Part shown: piece by piece, positions 1-6,330 of the stretch
Position numbering within the stretch: the stretch's first letter is position 1
Layout: the number at the start of each line of letters is the position of its first letter
Assembly (NCBI GenBank): GCA_964428805.1
Contig: CAYRZF010000083.1
Location: 1 to 9,862, forward strand
Reading direction: 5' to 3'
Length of the DNA: 9,862 nucleotides
DNA from: CAYRZF01 sp964428805
GTDB lineage: Bacteria > Methylomirabilota > Methylomirabilia > Rokubacteriales > CSP1-6
Notes under the pieces: generated by a model
What the model saw: the letters and a program-made list of their open reading frames with translations, nothing else
What the model was told of the DNA's origin: nothing
Database searches by the model: none
Program-made: the position numbers and the translations under genes

Positions 1-761
1 AGCCCGAGGTCGGGCCCCACGCTGCCGCCATGGCCCCTGACCGAGTGGCATTCGACGCAGTGCTTTTTCGTGAAGAGCGCCTCCCCGTCCTTTGGCTTCC
101 CCGGCGGGACGTACACGCGCTCCGTCCCTCCACCAGCACTCCGGATATAGGCCAGGAGGTCGGCAATGTCGGGTCCCTGGAAGGTCGGGCGGGGAACCTT
201 CAGCCGCTCCATTGCCTCGGCCATTGGCTTTCCACGGTCCCAGAGGGCAGCGGTCAGGAAGAGCGGGGACGTGTACCGGCTGTATTTGTCGAGCCGAGGG
301 CCCACACTCCCGCCTTTGCCTCCCAGCGAGTGGCAGGTCTCGCATCCCTTCTGGCTGAAGAGGCGGGCCCCGGCCGCCGCAGCGCCGGGAGGATCCAGAG
401 AACCGAGGTAGTAGAGAAACGAGAGCAGGCTTGCCATCTCCCCCGGCTCGAACCTGGGACGGGGAACCCGTTTTTCCTGGAAGACGTGCTCCATCCCGGG
501 GGAGTGGTTCCACATCACCCCGGCGATCTCGAGGAGCGGGCGATTCATGACTCGCCGGCCCAGATCAGGCCCCGCGGTCCCTCCTACTCCATGGACGGCG
601 TGACAGCGGAGGCACCCCTTACCGGTAAAGAGTCGGCTCCCCTCCAGGGGATCGGCGGGGAGCAGGACGGAGAGGCTCTCGTGGCTGGCGAAGGCGGGAC
701 TGACTGCGAGCCCCACCCCTGAGAGCAGAACCAGCCCGATCATGACAAGTCGTGGGGTCAT
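1..761 (-). CDS. Multi-domain c-type cytochrome, at least three hemes (3' end cut off by the window edge)
   Basis: This partial gene encodes an exported electron-transfer cytochrome; 253 residues are visible. A Sec-type signal peptide covers residues 1-25 (hydrophobic core about 7-20, likely cleavage after AFA). Three CXXCH heme sites follow: CLRCH at 50-54, CETCH at 140-144 and CVECH at 235-239. The first two domains are about 90-residue copies of each other. Each has a G(T/S)xGPxL segment after the heme and a conserved W...M...VPRP(R/T)F segment, so Met90 and Met180 are the likely distal heme ligands. The third copy is cut. The ATG at 761 overlaps the TGA of the preceding two-helix gene in an ATGA junction, and GAGG lies six bases upstream, so the start is firm. 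As last visible gene of a Qrc/Act-like operon, it may be the partner that passes electrons to or from the complex, as monoheme ActE does in alternative complex III. That role is inferred from position. The partner protein is unknown. Confidence 0.88.
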   Translation of the reverse strand, partial: MTPRLVMIGLVLLSGVGLAVSPAFASHESLSVLLPADPLEGSRLFTGKGCLRCHAVHGVGGTAGPDLGRRVMNRPLLEIAGVMWNHSPGMEHVFQEKRVPRPRFEPGEMASLLSFLYYLGSLDPPGAAAAGARLFSQKGCETCHSLGGKGGSVGPRLDKYSRYTSPLFLTAALWDRGKPMAEAMERLKVPRPTFQGPDIADLLAYIRSAGGGTERVYVPPGKPKDGEALFTKKHCVECHSVRGHGGSVGPDLG

Positions 762-1009
762 CGCTCGCCTCGATCTCCGAGAATCCCCACGACGACGTAG
801 AGGATCACACCCAGAAGAGTCAGGAAGACGGGGATCGCCACGATCGAGATCCCGATGGAGGCAGAGGGGACATCGCCGAGGCGCCAGGCGGTGCGGATCA
901 GGTGAGCGATCCAGGTGATGATCCCCCCGATGAAGAGAACGGCCACCCCCGCCATGGCCCACTGGATGGCCCTCACCGTTCGATCAGGCGCTGAGCGGAG
1001 GTCCGCCAT
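758..1009 (-). CDS. Small two-helix inner-membrane protein, unknown function
   Basis: This 83-residue protein is not recognised by family. Two hydrophobic helices are clear, about residues 14-37 and 49-76, joined by a short polar linker (RTAWRLGD), with a charged N-terminus (RSAPDRTVR) and an RGER tail. It has no cysteine or heme motif. It starts one base after the nrfD stop (TGACATG) and its own TGA overlaps the ATG of the next cytochrome, so it is probably made with the complex. I see no strong ribosome-binding site; translational coupling to nrfD is likely. Its place between an NrfD protein and a cytochrome c suggests a small structural subunit that docks the cytochrome, comparable in kind to the two-helix ActD of alternative complex III, though ActD is about twice as long and no homology can be claimed. 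The reading frame is well supported, the function is not. Confidence 0.8.
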   Translation of the reverse strand: MADLRSAPDRTVRAIQWAMAGVAVLFIGGIITWIAHLIRTAWRLGDVPSASIGISIVAIPVFLTLLGVILYVVVGILGDRGER

Positions 1010-1010
1010 G

Positions 1011-2366
1011 TCAGCGGCTTCGTTTCGCCGGGTCGACTTCCGGCTCGGCCACGTCCGGCAGGTAGGTCAGGAGCCGTTCCTCGACCTCTTTGAGCCCGAC
1101 CTCCCGTGCCTCCCGGATTTCCCAGATGGAGATGACGGGGAAAAGCTTGGTGAAGAGAACGAAGAAGAGGGCGAAGAGGGCAAAGCTCCCCGCCAATTCT
1201 CCCCATTCCACCCAGGTCGGGAAGTAGATTCCCTCCCCGAAGGGCAGCCGTGGGTTGGACAGGGTCGGGACGATGATGATGAAGCGCTCGAGCCACATCC
1301 CCACGGTCACCGACAGGGACGCGATGAGGACCTTGCCGATGGTGCGCCGGCCCAAGCGGACGAGACAGACGACCGGAATGACGAAGTTGGTGAGCGCCAT
1401 CCCCCAGAAGAACGGCCAGAAGGGGCCGGAGAACTTGGCCCAGAAGACGTGCATCTCCTCCGGCTCGTTCCCGTAGTACGCCGTGAGGTATTCGGCGAAG
1501 GTGAAGTAGAACCAGAGGAGCGACATGATCAGGAGGAGCTGCCCCAGGTAGCGGAAGTGGATCGGCTTGAGGTAGCCGTGGAGCCCGTAGGCCTTCCGGA
1601 AGACGAGCATCGCCACGATGAGGGCCGCGATCCCCGAGAAGATCGCCCCGACCACGAAGTAGGGGCCGAAAATCGTCGAGTGCCACATGGGCTGGAGCGT
1701 CATGGAGAAGACGAAGGAGACCACCGAGTGAACTGAGACCGCAATGGGGATCACCAGGACCGCCATGATGGCGATGGCGCGGTTCAAGACCTTCTGCTGA
1801 TGCTCGGTCCCCTGCCAGCCCAGGGCCAGGACGGTGTAGAGGAGCTTCCGCTTGCCCACACGGTCTCTCAGGATGGCGATGTCGGGGATCATGGGGATGT
1901 ACAGATACACGATGCTGGCGGTCAGGTAGGCGCTGATGCTGGTGGCGTCCCAGAGGAGCGGGGACTGGTAGCGGCCATAACGGATGATGTTCAGCATGCG
2001 GTCGGGACGCCCCAGGTCCACCAGGATCTGACCGGCGCCGATGAAGAGGACCATCACCGTGATGACCTCGGCCATCCGCGTGATGGGGCGGCGCCACTCG
2101 GCTTTCGAGAGCCGGAGGATGGCCGAGATGAGGGTCCCGGCGTGGCTGATCCCGATGAAAAAGACGAAGTTGGTGACGTAGAATCCCCAAGAGACCGGCT
2201 GGTGAAGGCCCGTGACCCCCAGCCCCTCGTTGAGCTGCGTCCAGTAGGCGATGGCCCCCCAGAGGATGAGGAGCGAGAGCAGCCCCGCGGTCAAGTAGAA
2301 GCCGCGCCCCGTCTGCTCGATGGGAGCGAGAAGCGCGGCGTCGCGGGTGTCGGCGCGATCAGCCAC
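1011..2366 (-). CDS. nrfD: NrfD/PsrC-family quinone-interacting membrane subunit (ActC/QrcD-like, ten helices)
   Basis: This is the 451-residue integral membrane subunit of the complex, expected to exchange electrons with the quinone pool and pass them to the iron-sulfur subunit. I count about ten membrane helices: roughly 23-43, 60-84, 95-116, 140-165, then six more up to the long hydrophobic run before the FPVISIWEI segment. Length and ten-helix layout fit the PsrC/ActC/QrcD/HybB branch and not the shorter eight-helix NrfD forms. Family-like polar positions inside helices include the SHAGTLISAILRL segment (His75), RMAEVIT (Glu100) and SVHSVVSF, candidates for quinone or proton handling. The start is GTG at 2366: AAGGAG sits six bases upstream, and the gene overlaps the 3' end of the iron-sulfur gene by 8 bp. 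The N-terminus is short and cytoplasmic, the C-terminus charged. It carries no heme or cofactor motif, as expected. Confidence 0.93.
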   Translation of the reverse strand: MADRADTRDAALLAPIEQTGRGFYLTAGLLSLLILWGAIAYWTQLNEGLGVTGLHQPVSWGFYVTNFVFFIGISHAGTLISAILRLSKAEWRRPITRMAEVITVMVLFIGAGQILVDLGRPDRMLNIIRYGRYQSPLLWDATSISAYLTASIVYLYIPMIPDIAILRDRVGKRKLLYTVLALGWQGTEHQQKVLNRAIAIMAVLVIPIAVSVHSVVSFVFSMTLQPMWHSTIFGPYFVVGAIFSGIAALIVAMLVFRKAYGLHGYLKPIHFRYLGQLLLIMSLLWFYFTFAEYLTAYYGNEPEEMHVFWAKFSGPFWPFFWGMALTNFVIPVVCLVRLGRRTIGKVLIASLSVTVGMWLERFIIIVPTLSNPRLPFGEGIYFPTWVEWGELAGSFALFALFFVLFTKLFPVISIWEIREAREVGLKEVEERLLTYLPDVAEPEVDPAKRSR

Positions 2367-3042
2367 GGCCTTCTCCTTCCGTCAGGTAGATCACCTTCGG
2401 CTTGGTCCCCAACGCCTCCAGAAGCCTGAAGGCCCGGGGGCTCCGGGCCAGCCGATGGACTTCGCTGCCGGGGTCGGAGAGATCTCCGAAGACGATGGCG
2501 CGCGCCGGGCAGGCCTCGGCGCAGGCCGTCACGTACTCCCCGGGCGCCAGCTCGCGTCGCTCGGCCAGCGCCCGCTCCCGGGCCTTCTGGAGGCGGTGAT
2601 GGCAGAAGGTGCACTTCTCCACGACGCCCTTGGGGCGCACCGAAACGTCAGGGTTCTGACCAGGGGCTTCCATCTGGTAGCCGTACCAGTTGAAGTATTT
2701 GGCATTGTACGGGCAGGCAGCCATGCAAAAACGGCAGCCGATGCAGCGGGCGTAGATCTGCGCGACGATCCCGTCCGGGTCCCGGTACGTGGCGTAGACG
2801 GGACAGACCTTGGTGCACGGCGGGTCATCGCACTGAAGACACGGTCGCGGGAGGAACCGCTTCACCTCGCCGGGGTGCTCCTCGTCCTCTTCCGTCAGCA
2901 CCTGCATCCAGCTGATGATCCGCCCCCGGACGGCCTCCTTCGCCCCGACAGCGGGCACGTTGTTCTCGGCCTTGCAGGCCATGACGCAGGCCTGGCACCC
3001 CGTGCAGCGGTCGAGGTCGATCACCATCCCCCAGCGCGGCAT
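2359..3042 (-). CDS. Four-cluster [4Fe-4S] electron-transfer subunit (DmsB/PsrB/QrcC type)
   Basis: This 227-residue protein is the wire between the molybdopterin-family subunit and the NrfD membrane subunit. Sixteen cysteines form four ligand groups: C13/C16/C19/C23, C68/C71/C76/C80, C100/C103/C106/C110 and C144/C147/C174/C178. The second group has the CxxCxxxxCxxxC spacing typical of this family, and the fourth is split by a 26-residue insertion. All sixteen positions are cysteine, so all four clusters could be [4Fe-4S]. It has no signal peptide of its own; such subunits usually cross the membrane with the Tat-exported catalytic partner, and that partner lies immediately upstream. The ATG at 3042 follows the upstream TGA by one base, with AGGAAGG (3055-3049) six bases before it. 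A second in-frame Met at residue 6 is less well placed. The gene overlaps the NrfD gene by 8 bp. Family assignment is secure; naming it QrcC or PsrB rests on context. Confidence 0.95.
   Translation of the reverse strand: MPRWGMVIDLDRCTGCQACVMACKAENNVPAVGAKEAVRGRIISWMQVLTEEDEEHPGEVKRFLPRPCLQCDDPPCTKVCPVYATYRDPDGIVAQIYARCIGCRFCMAACPYNAKYFNWYGYQMEAPGQNPDVSVRPKGVVEKCTFCHHRLQKARERALAERRELAPGEYVTACAEACPARAIVFGDLSDPGSEVHRLARSPRAFRLLEALGTKPKVIYLTEGEGRG
2367..2378 (-). promoter_or_regulatory. Ribosome-binding site that supports the GTG start of the NrfD gene
   Basis: On the minus strand AAGGAG (2378-2373) is followed by AAGGCC and then GTG at 2366-2364. The site lies inside the last codons of the iron-sulfur gene. 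It explains how a GTG start overlapping the upstream gene by 8 bp can be used, and there is no competing ATG with comparable support. Confidence 0.7.
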
Positions 3043-3043
3043 G

Positions 3044-5458
3044 TCACGCCTTCCTGATCCGTACCCGGGTGGTGTTGAGGAGACCGAAGCCCCTGAAGGG
3101 ATCAGTCTCGTTGGCGATCAGGTCGTTGGGATTCGGCCCCTCCCCGCCGAAGAGGGGGATGTGAATGACATCGGGAAGGGTGCCGGCATAGAGCTTGGCC
3201 TTGAGCCTGATTCTCCCCTTGGCCGACTCCACCCAGACCCAGTCCCCGCCCTTCACTCCCACCTCCCCCGCCGTCTTAGGATGGATCTCCACCCACCCTT
3301 CCCAGGTTGCTCGGACGTGAACCGCCGGCTGCTCCAGGAGCCAAGGCTGGTTCCTCCCGCCACCCAAGGGCCGGCTCATCAGGCGATAGGTGTTGAGGCG
3401 GAGGGGGAACGCGCCGGGCTCCCGCACGGCAGGGATCGCCACGGCGGGGAGATAGAGGAGATCGCCCCGGTCCCGTCCCCCCAACGCCTGGATGAAGGTT
3501 TCGCCCGTTCCATCCCGTTTCACGGCCTCGTCCACCAGCCGCTTGAGACCGCTCGCATAGAACTCGAACTTCCGAGACGGTGTCGTGTGGAGCGCCTCCA
3601 GGCTGACGGGCAGTCCCGTGGGGTCCCACCAGGCCCCGCGCTTGCCGAGGGCGGCCCAGAACTCGTCGTAAGACTTGAACTCCGGAGTCCAGTACCCCTG
3701 GCGCTCCAGGATCTTCCTCAGCGACTCTTCTGCCGGAGCAGAGACCACATACCCACGCCCGGCCTCGTAGAGCCCCCGCACCCTCTCGTGGAGAAAATCT
3801 TCGAACTTCTCCCAGGGCAGGTTCTTCGCAACACTCCCGCCCAATGCCTTCGTGATTTGAAGCACCACGTCAACCGTGTTGCGCGTCTGGTGAAGGGGCG
3901 CTGCAGCCGGCCGGGCCAGGCTGAAACAGGTAAATCCGGCCAGGTGCGTCACCTGATCGTCCTGCCACCGCTCGAGATAGGTGTGGTCGGGAAGGATCAG
4001 GTCGGCTCTGGAGGAGGTCTCATCGAGAAAGGGCGAAAAGCTCACGATGAAGGGGATCCGGTCGAAGGCCCTGGCGAACGCCTCCTTCGCCGGATGATTG
4101 GCCAGCGGGTTGGTGGCAAAAAGGAGGAGCGCGTTAATCGGGTACGGCGTCGCGCTCAGGATCCGCTCTGGAAGGGCCTGCGGAGCATCGGAGGCCAGGA
4201 AGTATTCGCCCCGTCCCGCCCCGTCAATTCTGGGATGCTCCAACCCGCGCGCTGCCGCCTCATCTTTCTGAACCGGTCGAAGCGGGCTCAATGGGAGTTC
4301 GCCCTGGATGAGGAGCCCGCCCCGGACGCCGATGCTGCCGATGAGGGCGTTGAGGCTGTGGATGGCCATCCGGGTGTGGAGATCGTCGGGACCGTAGGCA
4401 GGGCCCCGCTCACCAACCACCACGGCGGGCTTGGTCGTCCCTAGGTCCCTGGCAATCTCGAGGATGGTCCTGACGGGGACTCCGGTGGCGGTTGACACGG
4501 TGATGAGCCCATATTCTCTGAGAACGAAGTTCTTGAATCCTTCATGCGCTGCCCCGCGCTGGTCCACCCAGTCGTCGAAGCCGAAGCTATGCCGCTCAAT
4601 GAACTCTTTGTCGTAGATCTCCTCCCGGAGAAGGGCATTGGCGATCCCTAGCGCGAGGATCCCGTCGGTTCCGGGCACGATGGGGACCCACCGGTCCGCC
4701 TTGACCGCGGTCGGCGAACGTCGTGGATCCACCTGGACGAACCTGCCGCGGGGACGTTCGCCACTTCGCCGCAAACGCGCAAAGGCCTGCGAGACATGGA
4801 CTGGACCGAGCCAGGCCTCCAAGAGGCCGGCCCCGAAGGACAGGATGAACTGGGCTTCCCCGAGGTCGTAGCTCAGAGGGGTCGTCACTCCCTGCATGAG
4901 CTGATGAGCGAGGGCGGGTTTCTCCGGCGGGAGGCAGCGGACCCGGATATAGTTCGGAGTGCCGTACGCCTCGGCAAATCGCTTCCAGAGCGTGTCCCGA
5001 AAGCCGCGATACTGCCCGCCCAGGATGGCTACTGTGTGAGAGAGACCTTTGGCTCTCAGCTCGGACAACCGGGCGCTCAACGCCGAGAGAGCTTCATCCC
5101 ATCCGATGGAGCGGAAGCGCCCGCGCTCACCCGCGCGCGCCATCGGCCCCTTCAGGCGGTTCGGATCGTAGAGGAGCTGAAGCCCCCCAAATGCCTTGGG
5201 GCAAAGCGCTCCCCGGTTGATGGGATGGAGGGGATTTCCCGAGAGCCCTGCCACCTCGCCATCGAGTGTCCGGACCATGAGCCCACATCCCCCCGGACAC
5301 TGCTGGCAGACGGACGGGACCAGGACTTCTTCGGGAGTGGCCCAGCGCCTCAGCTCCTCGCCCGCCTGCTCGGCCTTGGCCAGTTTGCCCTTGACCAGGG
5401 CCGCGGTCCCGGCCGCTACCCCGACCGTTTGAAAAAAGCCTCGTCGCGTGACTCGCAT
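3044..5458 (-). CDS. Tat-exported molybdopterin-family (CISM/DMSO reductase superfamily) large subunit, QrcB-like by context
   Basis: This 804-residue protein is the large soluble subunit of the complex. It opens with a Tat signal (TRRGFFQ at residues 4-10, then the hydrophobic stretch TVGVAAGTAALV). A [4Fe-4S] site follows with Cys51, Cys54, Cys58 and Cys86 (CxxCxxxC then 27 residues and C). The core shows superfamily landmarks: an LCPKA segment, GTPN, GTDGILALG, DETSSRADLILPDHTYLE, and a C-terminal dinucleotide-binding region from about residue 685 (NTYRLMSRPLGGGRNQPWL). The ATG at 5458 has GAGGGAG just upstream and begins 8 bases after the cytochrome stop; an in-frame extension to 5728 would lie wholly inside the cytochrome gene and is not believed. 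Cys175 (RVRCLPP) lies near where the molybdenum ligand sits in PsrA-type enzymes, but spacing is uncertain. The gene order cytochrome, this protein, FeS, NrfD matches qrcABCD; QrcB itself lacks molybdenum. Alternatives are a polysulfide, thiosulfate or other oxyanion oxidoreductase. Confidence 0.92.
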   Translation of the reverse strand: MRVTRRGFFQTVGVAAGTAALVKGKLAKAEQAGEELRRWATPEEVLVPSVCQQCPGGCGLMVRTLDGEVAGLSGNPLHPINRGALCPKAFGGLQLLYDPNRLKGPMARAGERGRFRSIGWDEALSALSARLSELRAKGLSHTVAILGGQYRGFRDTLWKRFAEAYGTPNYIRVRCLPPEKPALAHQLMQGVTTPLSYDLGEAQFILSFGAGLLEAWLGPVHVSQAFARLRRSGERPRGRFVQVDPRRSPTAVKADRWVPIVPGTDGILALGIANALLREEIYDKEFIERHSFGFDDWVDQRGAAHEGFKNFVLREYGLITVSTATGVPVRTILEIARDLGTTKPAVVVGERGPAYGPDDLHTRMAIHSLNALIGSIGVRGGLLIQGELPLSPLRPVQKDEAAARGLEHPRIDGAGRGEYFLASDAPQALPERILSATPYPINALLLFATNPLANHPAKEAFARAFDRIPFIVSFSPFLDETSSRADLILPDHTYLERWQDDQVTHLAGFTCFSLARPAAAPLHQTRNTVDVVLQITKALGGSVAKNLPWEKFEDFLHERVRGLYEAGRGYVVSAPAEESLRKILERQGYWTPEFKSYDEFWAALGKRGAWWDPTGLPVSLEALHTTPSRKFEFYASGLKRLVDEAVKRDGTGETFIQALGGRDRGDLLYLPAVAIPAVREPGAFPLRLNTYRLMSRPLGGGRNQPWLLEQPAVHVRATWEGWVEIHPKTAGEVGVKGGDWVWVESAKGRIRLKAKLYAGTLPDVIHIPLFGGEGPNPNDLIANETDPFRGFGLLNTTRVRIRKA

Positions 5459-5466
5459 GGTCTCCC

Positions 5467-6009
5467 TCAGCGATGGCAGGTGTTGCAGTCCGTGGAGACG
5501 TGCCTCGTCCCGGTCTTCACCACTCCGGCTCCCTTTTCGTTGGGGCGCTCCCACTGCTCGTGACAGCCGATGCAGTCGTTCATCGCGAGCGTCTTGAGAG
5601 GGCGCGCGGGCGGGCGGGCGAGGGTCTCCATCGGCCCATGGCACGTCTGGCACTTCACCTTCGCCACCGCCACGTGGGTCCGATGGGAGAAAAAGATGTG
5701 GGGGGGGAGCCGCCAGACGCGCTTCCACGGGATCTCTTGGCCCTTCTCACCGAAAACCCGGATCTTCTTCACCTCTTCGCTCTTGGTCTCTCCTCCCGCG
5801 TGGCAGGCAAGGCAGAGCGCTGTGGGTGGGCGGCCTGCGACGTTGTCCTTCTCTGCGCGCTGATGGCAGCCCGTACACGGGAGTTTCAGTTGTTCCACGT
5901 GCGTCTTGTGCGGATATTCGATCGGCTGCTTGACGGCGGGCTCCACCCACCAGAAGCCCGCCGTCAAGAGGGCCACGGCAACCACCCCGATGACTCCGAG
6001 CCACTTCAT
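5467..6009 (-). CDS. Membrane-anchored pentaheme cytochrome c (cytochrome c3/c7 type; QrcA/ActA-like)
   Basis: This 180-residue cytochrome is probably the periplasmic heme subunit through which the complex exchanges electrons with soluble carriers. A single hydrophobic segment (residues 4-21) with no clear cleavage site suggests an uncleaved N-terminal anchor, as in QrcA. Five CXXCH motifs follow at 45-49, 66-70, 120-124, 146-150 and 175-179; the last ends one residue before the stop. Six other histidines in the soluble part (34, 37, 104, 109, 112, 170) can supply distal ligands, and the paired YPHKTH and FSHRTH segments before hemes 1 and 3 indicate an internally repeated fold. ActA of alternative complex III is pentaheme and QrcA of Desulfovibrio is hexaheme, so heme count fits ActA better while gene order fits Qrc. 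I use ATG at 6009; GTG at 6018, nine bases upstream, is an equally possible start and better spaced from GAGAG. It is the first gene of the operon, downstream of the sigma-54-like promoter. Confidence 0.9.
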   Translation of the reverse strand: MKWLGVIGVVAVALLTAGFWWVEPAVKQPIEYPHKTHVEQLKLPCTGCHQRAEKDNVAGRPPTALCLACHAGGETKSEEVKKIRVFGEKGQEIPWKRVWRLPPHIFFSHRTHVAVAKVKCQTCHGPMETLARPPARPLKTLAMNDCIGCHEQWERPNEKGAGVVKTGTRHVSTDCNTCHR

Positions 6010-6125
6010 CTCGGGCACGCCAATACTCTCGAGACCGTGAGCGGGTTGAAGCGCCGCAGCTGAATTGGCCCCTGCATTGCTCTCATCACCGTCTCCACCG
6101 CACTCTCCCACTCCGCCTCTCTCAT
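6006..6125 (-). CDS. Possible short upstream ORF (39 codons) coupled to the pentaheme cytochrome gene
   Basis: An open frame from ATG at 6125 ends in a TGA that overlaps the ATG of the pentaheme cytochrome in an ATGA junction (6009-6006). It begins MREAEWESAV and ends RVLACPR, and lies downstream of the predicted sigma-54 start near 6174, so it would be on the transcript. The frame stays open further upstream to 6377, but that would run through the promoter. There is no convincing ribosome-binding site and I do not recognise the peptide. It may be a chance frame, or a leader that helps translation of the cytochrome. Confidence 0.2.
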   Translation of the reverse strand: MREAEWESAVETVMRAMQGPIQLRRFNPLTVSRVLACPR

Positions 6126-6184
6126 CGAGGCGGCTTTCGGGTCGTGGCTGGGTTGAATGCGCCAATTGCCTCGAACAGATGACG

Positions 6185-6201
6185 AGCAAGCCCTGTACCA
6201 G
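6185..6201 (-). promoter_or_regulatory. Sigma-54 (RpoN) -24/-12 promoter for the six-gene operon
   Basis: Read on the minus strand, 6201-6185 is CTGGTACAGGGCTTGCT. This matches the RpoN consensus YTGGCACRNNNNTTGCW with the invariant GG (6199-6198) and GC (6187-6186) at the required ten-base spacing, and only CAC changed to TAC in the conserved left box. Transcription would begin near 6174, about 155-165 bases before the pentaheme cytochrome start. It sits in the intergenic region, in the right orientation, and palindromes lie upstream where an activator would bind. No experimental support is available. Confidence 0.6.
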
Positions 6202-6207
6202 GGCAGA

Positions 6208-6230
6208 TCCCGAAAGTCATTCTGTCGGGA
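6208..6230. promoter_or_regulatory. Inverted repeat next to the -24 element (operator-like)
   Basis: TCCCGA (6208-6213) and TCGGGA (6225-6230) are perfect 6-bp inverted arms 11 bases apart, ending about seven bases upstream of the -24 box. Position and symmetry suit a dimeric regulator, but arms this short can occur by chance in GC-rich DNA. Confidence 0.25.
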
Positions 6231-6269
6231 AATTACGTACTTGAACATGGCCATGACGGGAGGTTGTCC

Positions 6270-6280
6270 CCTTCGGAAGG
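6270..6280. promoter_or_regulatory. Short palindrome about 100 bp upstream of the predicted transcription start
   Basis: CCTTCGGAAGG is a perfect 11-base palindrome centred near -101 relative to the predicted sigma-54 start. It lies within the usual range for enhancer-binding proteins. It could be chance. Confidence 0.25.
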
Positions 6281-6309
6281 CTCCCGACTGAGGAGAGTCC
6301 GCCTCACCT

Positions 6310-6326
6310 GTGGGGATTTTCCCCAC
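6310..6326. promoter_or_regulatory. GTGGGGA-N3-TCCCCAC palindrome, candidate activator-binding site
   Basis: The plus strand reads GTGGGGATTTTCCCCAC: perfect 7-bp arms around a short AT core. It is centred about 144 bases upstream of the predicted sigma-54 start, a typical distance for an upstream activating sequence of an RpoN-dependent activator, and is the most regular palindrome in the gap. The regulator is not encoded in the window. A small transcribed hairpin is the other reading, although no U-tract follows. Confidence 0.35.
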
Positions 6327-6330
6327 CGTC

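Noticed and set aside
915..1736. Plus-strand frame opposite nrfD, very rich in Glu, Asp and Gly
   Set aside because: The acidic, repetitive composition is the complement of a hydrophobic membrane protein. No start context, domain or neighbour supports it.
973..2190. Second minus-strand frame of 405 codons within nrfD
   Set aside because: It is a frame-shifted reading of nrfD, rich in His, Arg and Pro with no membrane segments, while the nrfD frame gives ten helices and a good ribosome-binding site.
2915..4444. Long plus-strand open frame of 509 codons opposite the large subunit
   Set aside because: It lies entirely antisense to well-supported genes (FeS and molybdopterin-family) with clear motifs. 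Its translation is low in complexity and rich in Pro, Arg and Gly, as expected from GC-rich codon bias on the other strand.
5459..5728. N-terminal extension of the large subunit back to 5728
   Set aside because: The extension would overlap the heme-coding part of the cytochrome gene in another frame. The ATG at 5458 directly begins a Tat signal and has a ribosome-binding site.
6010..6189. Pentaheme cytochrome starting at 6189
   Set aside because: The added residues are polar and of low complexity, would displace the N-terminal anchor, and begin inside the predicted sigma-54 -12 element.
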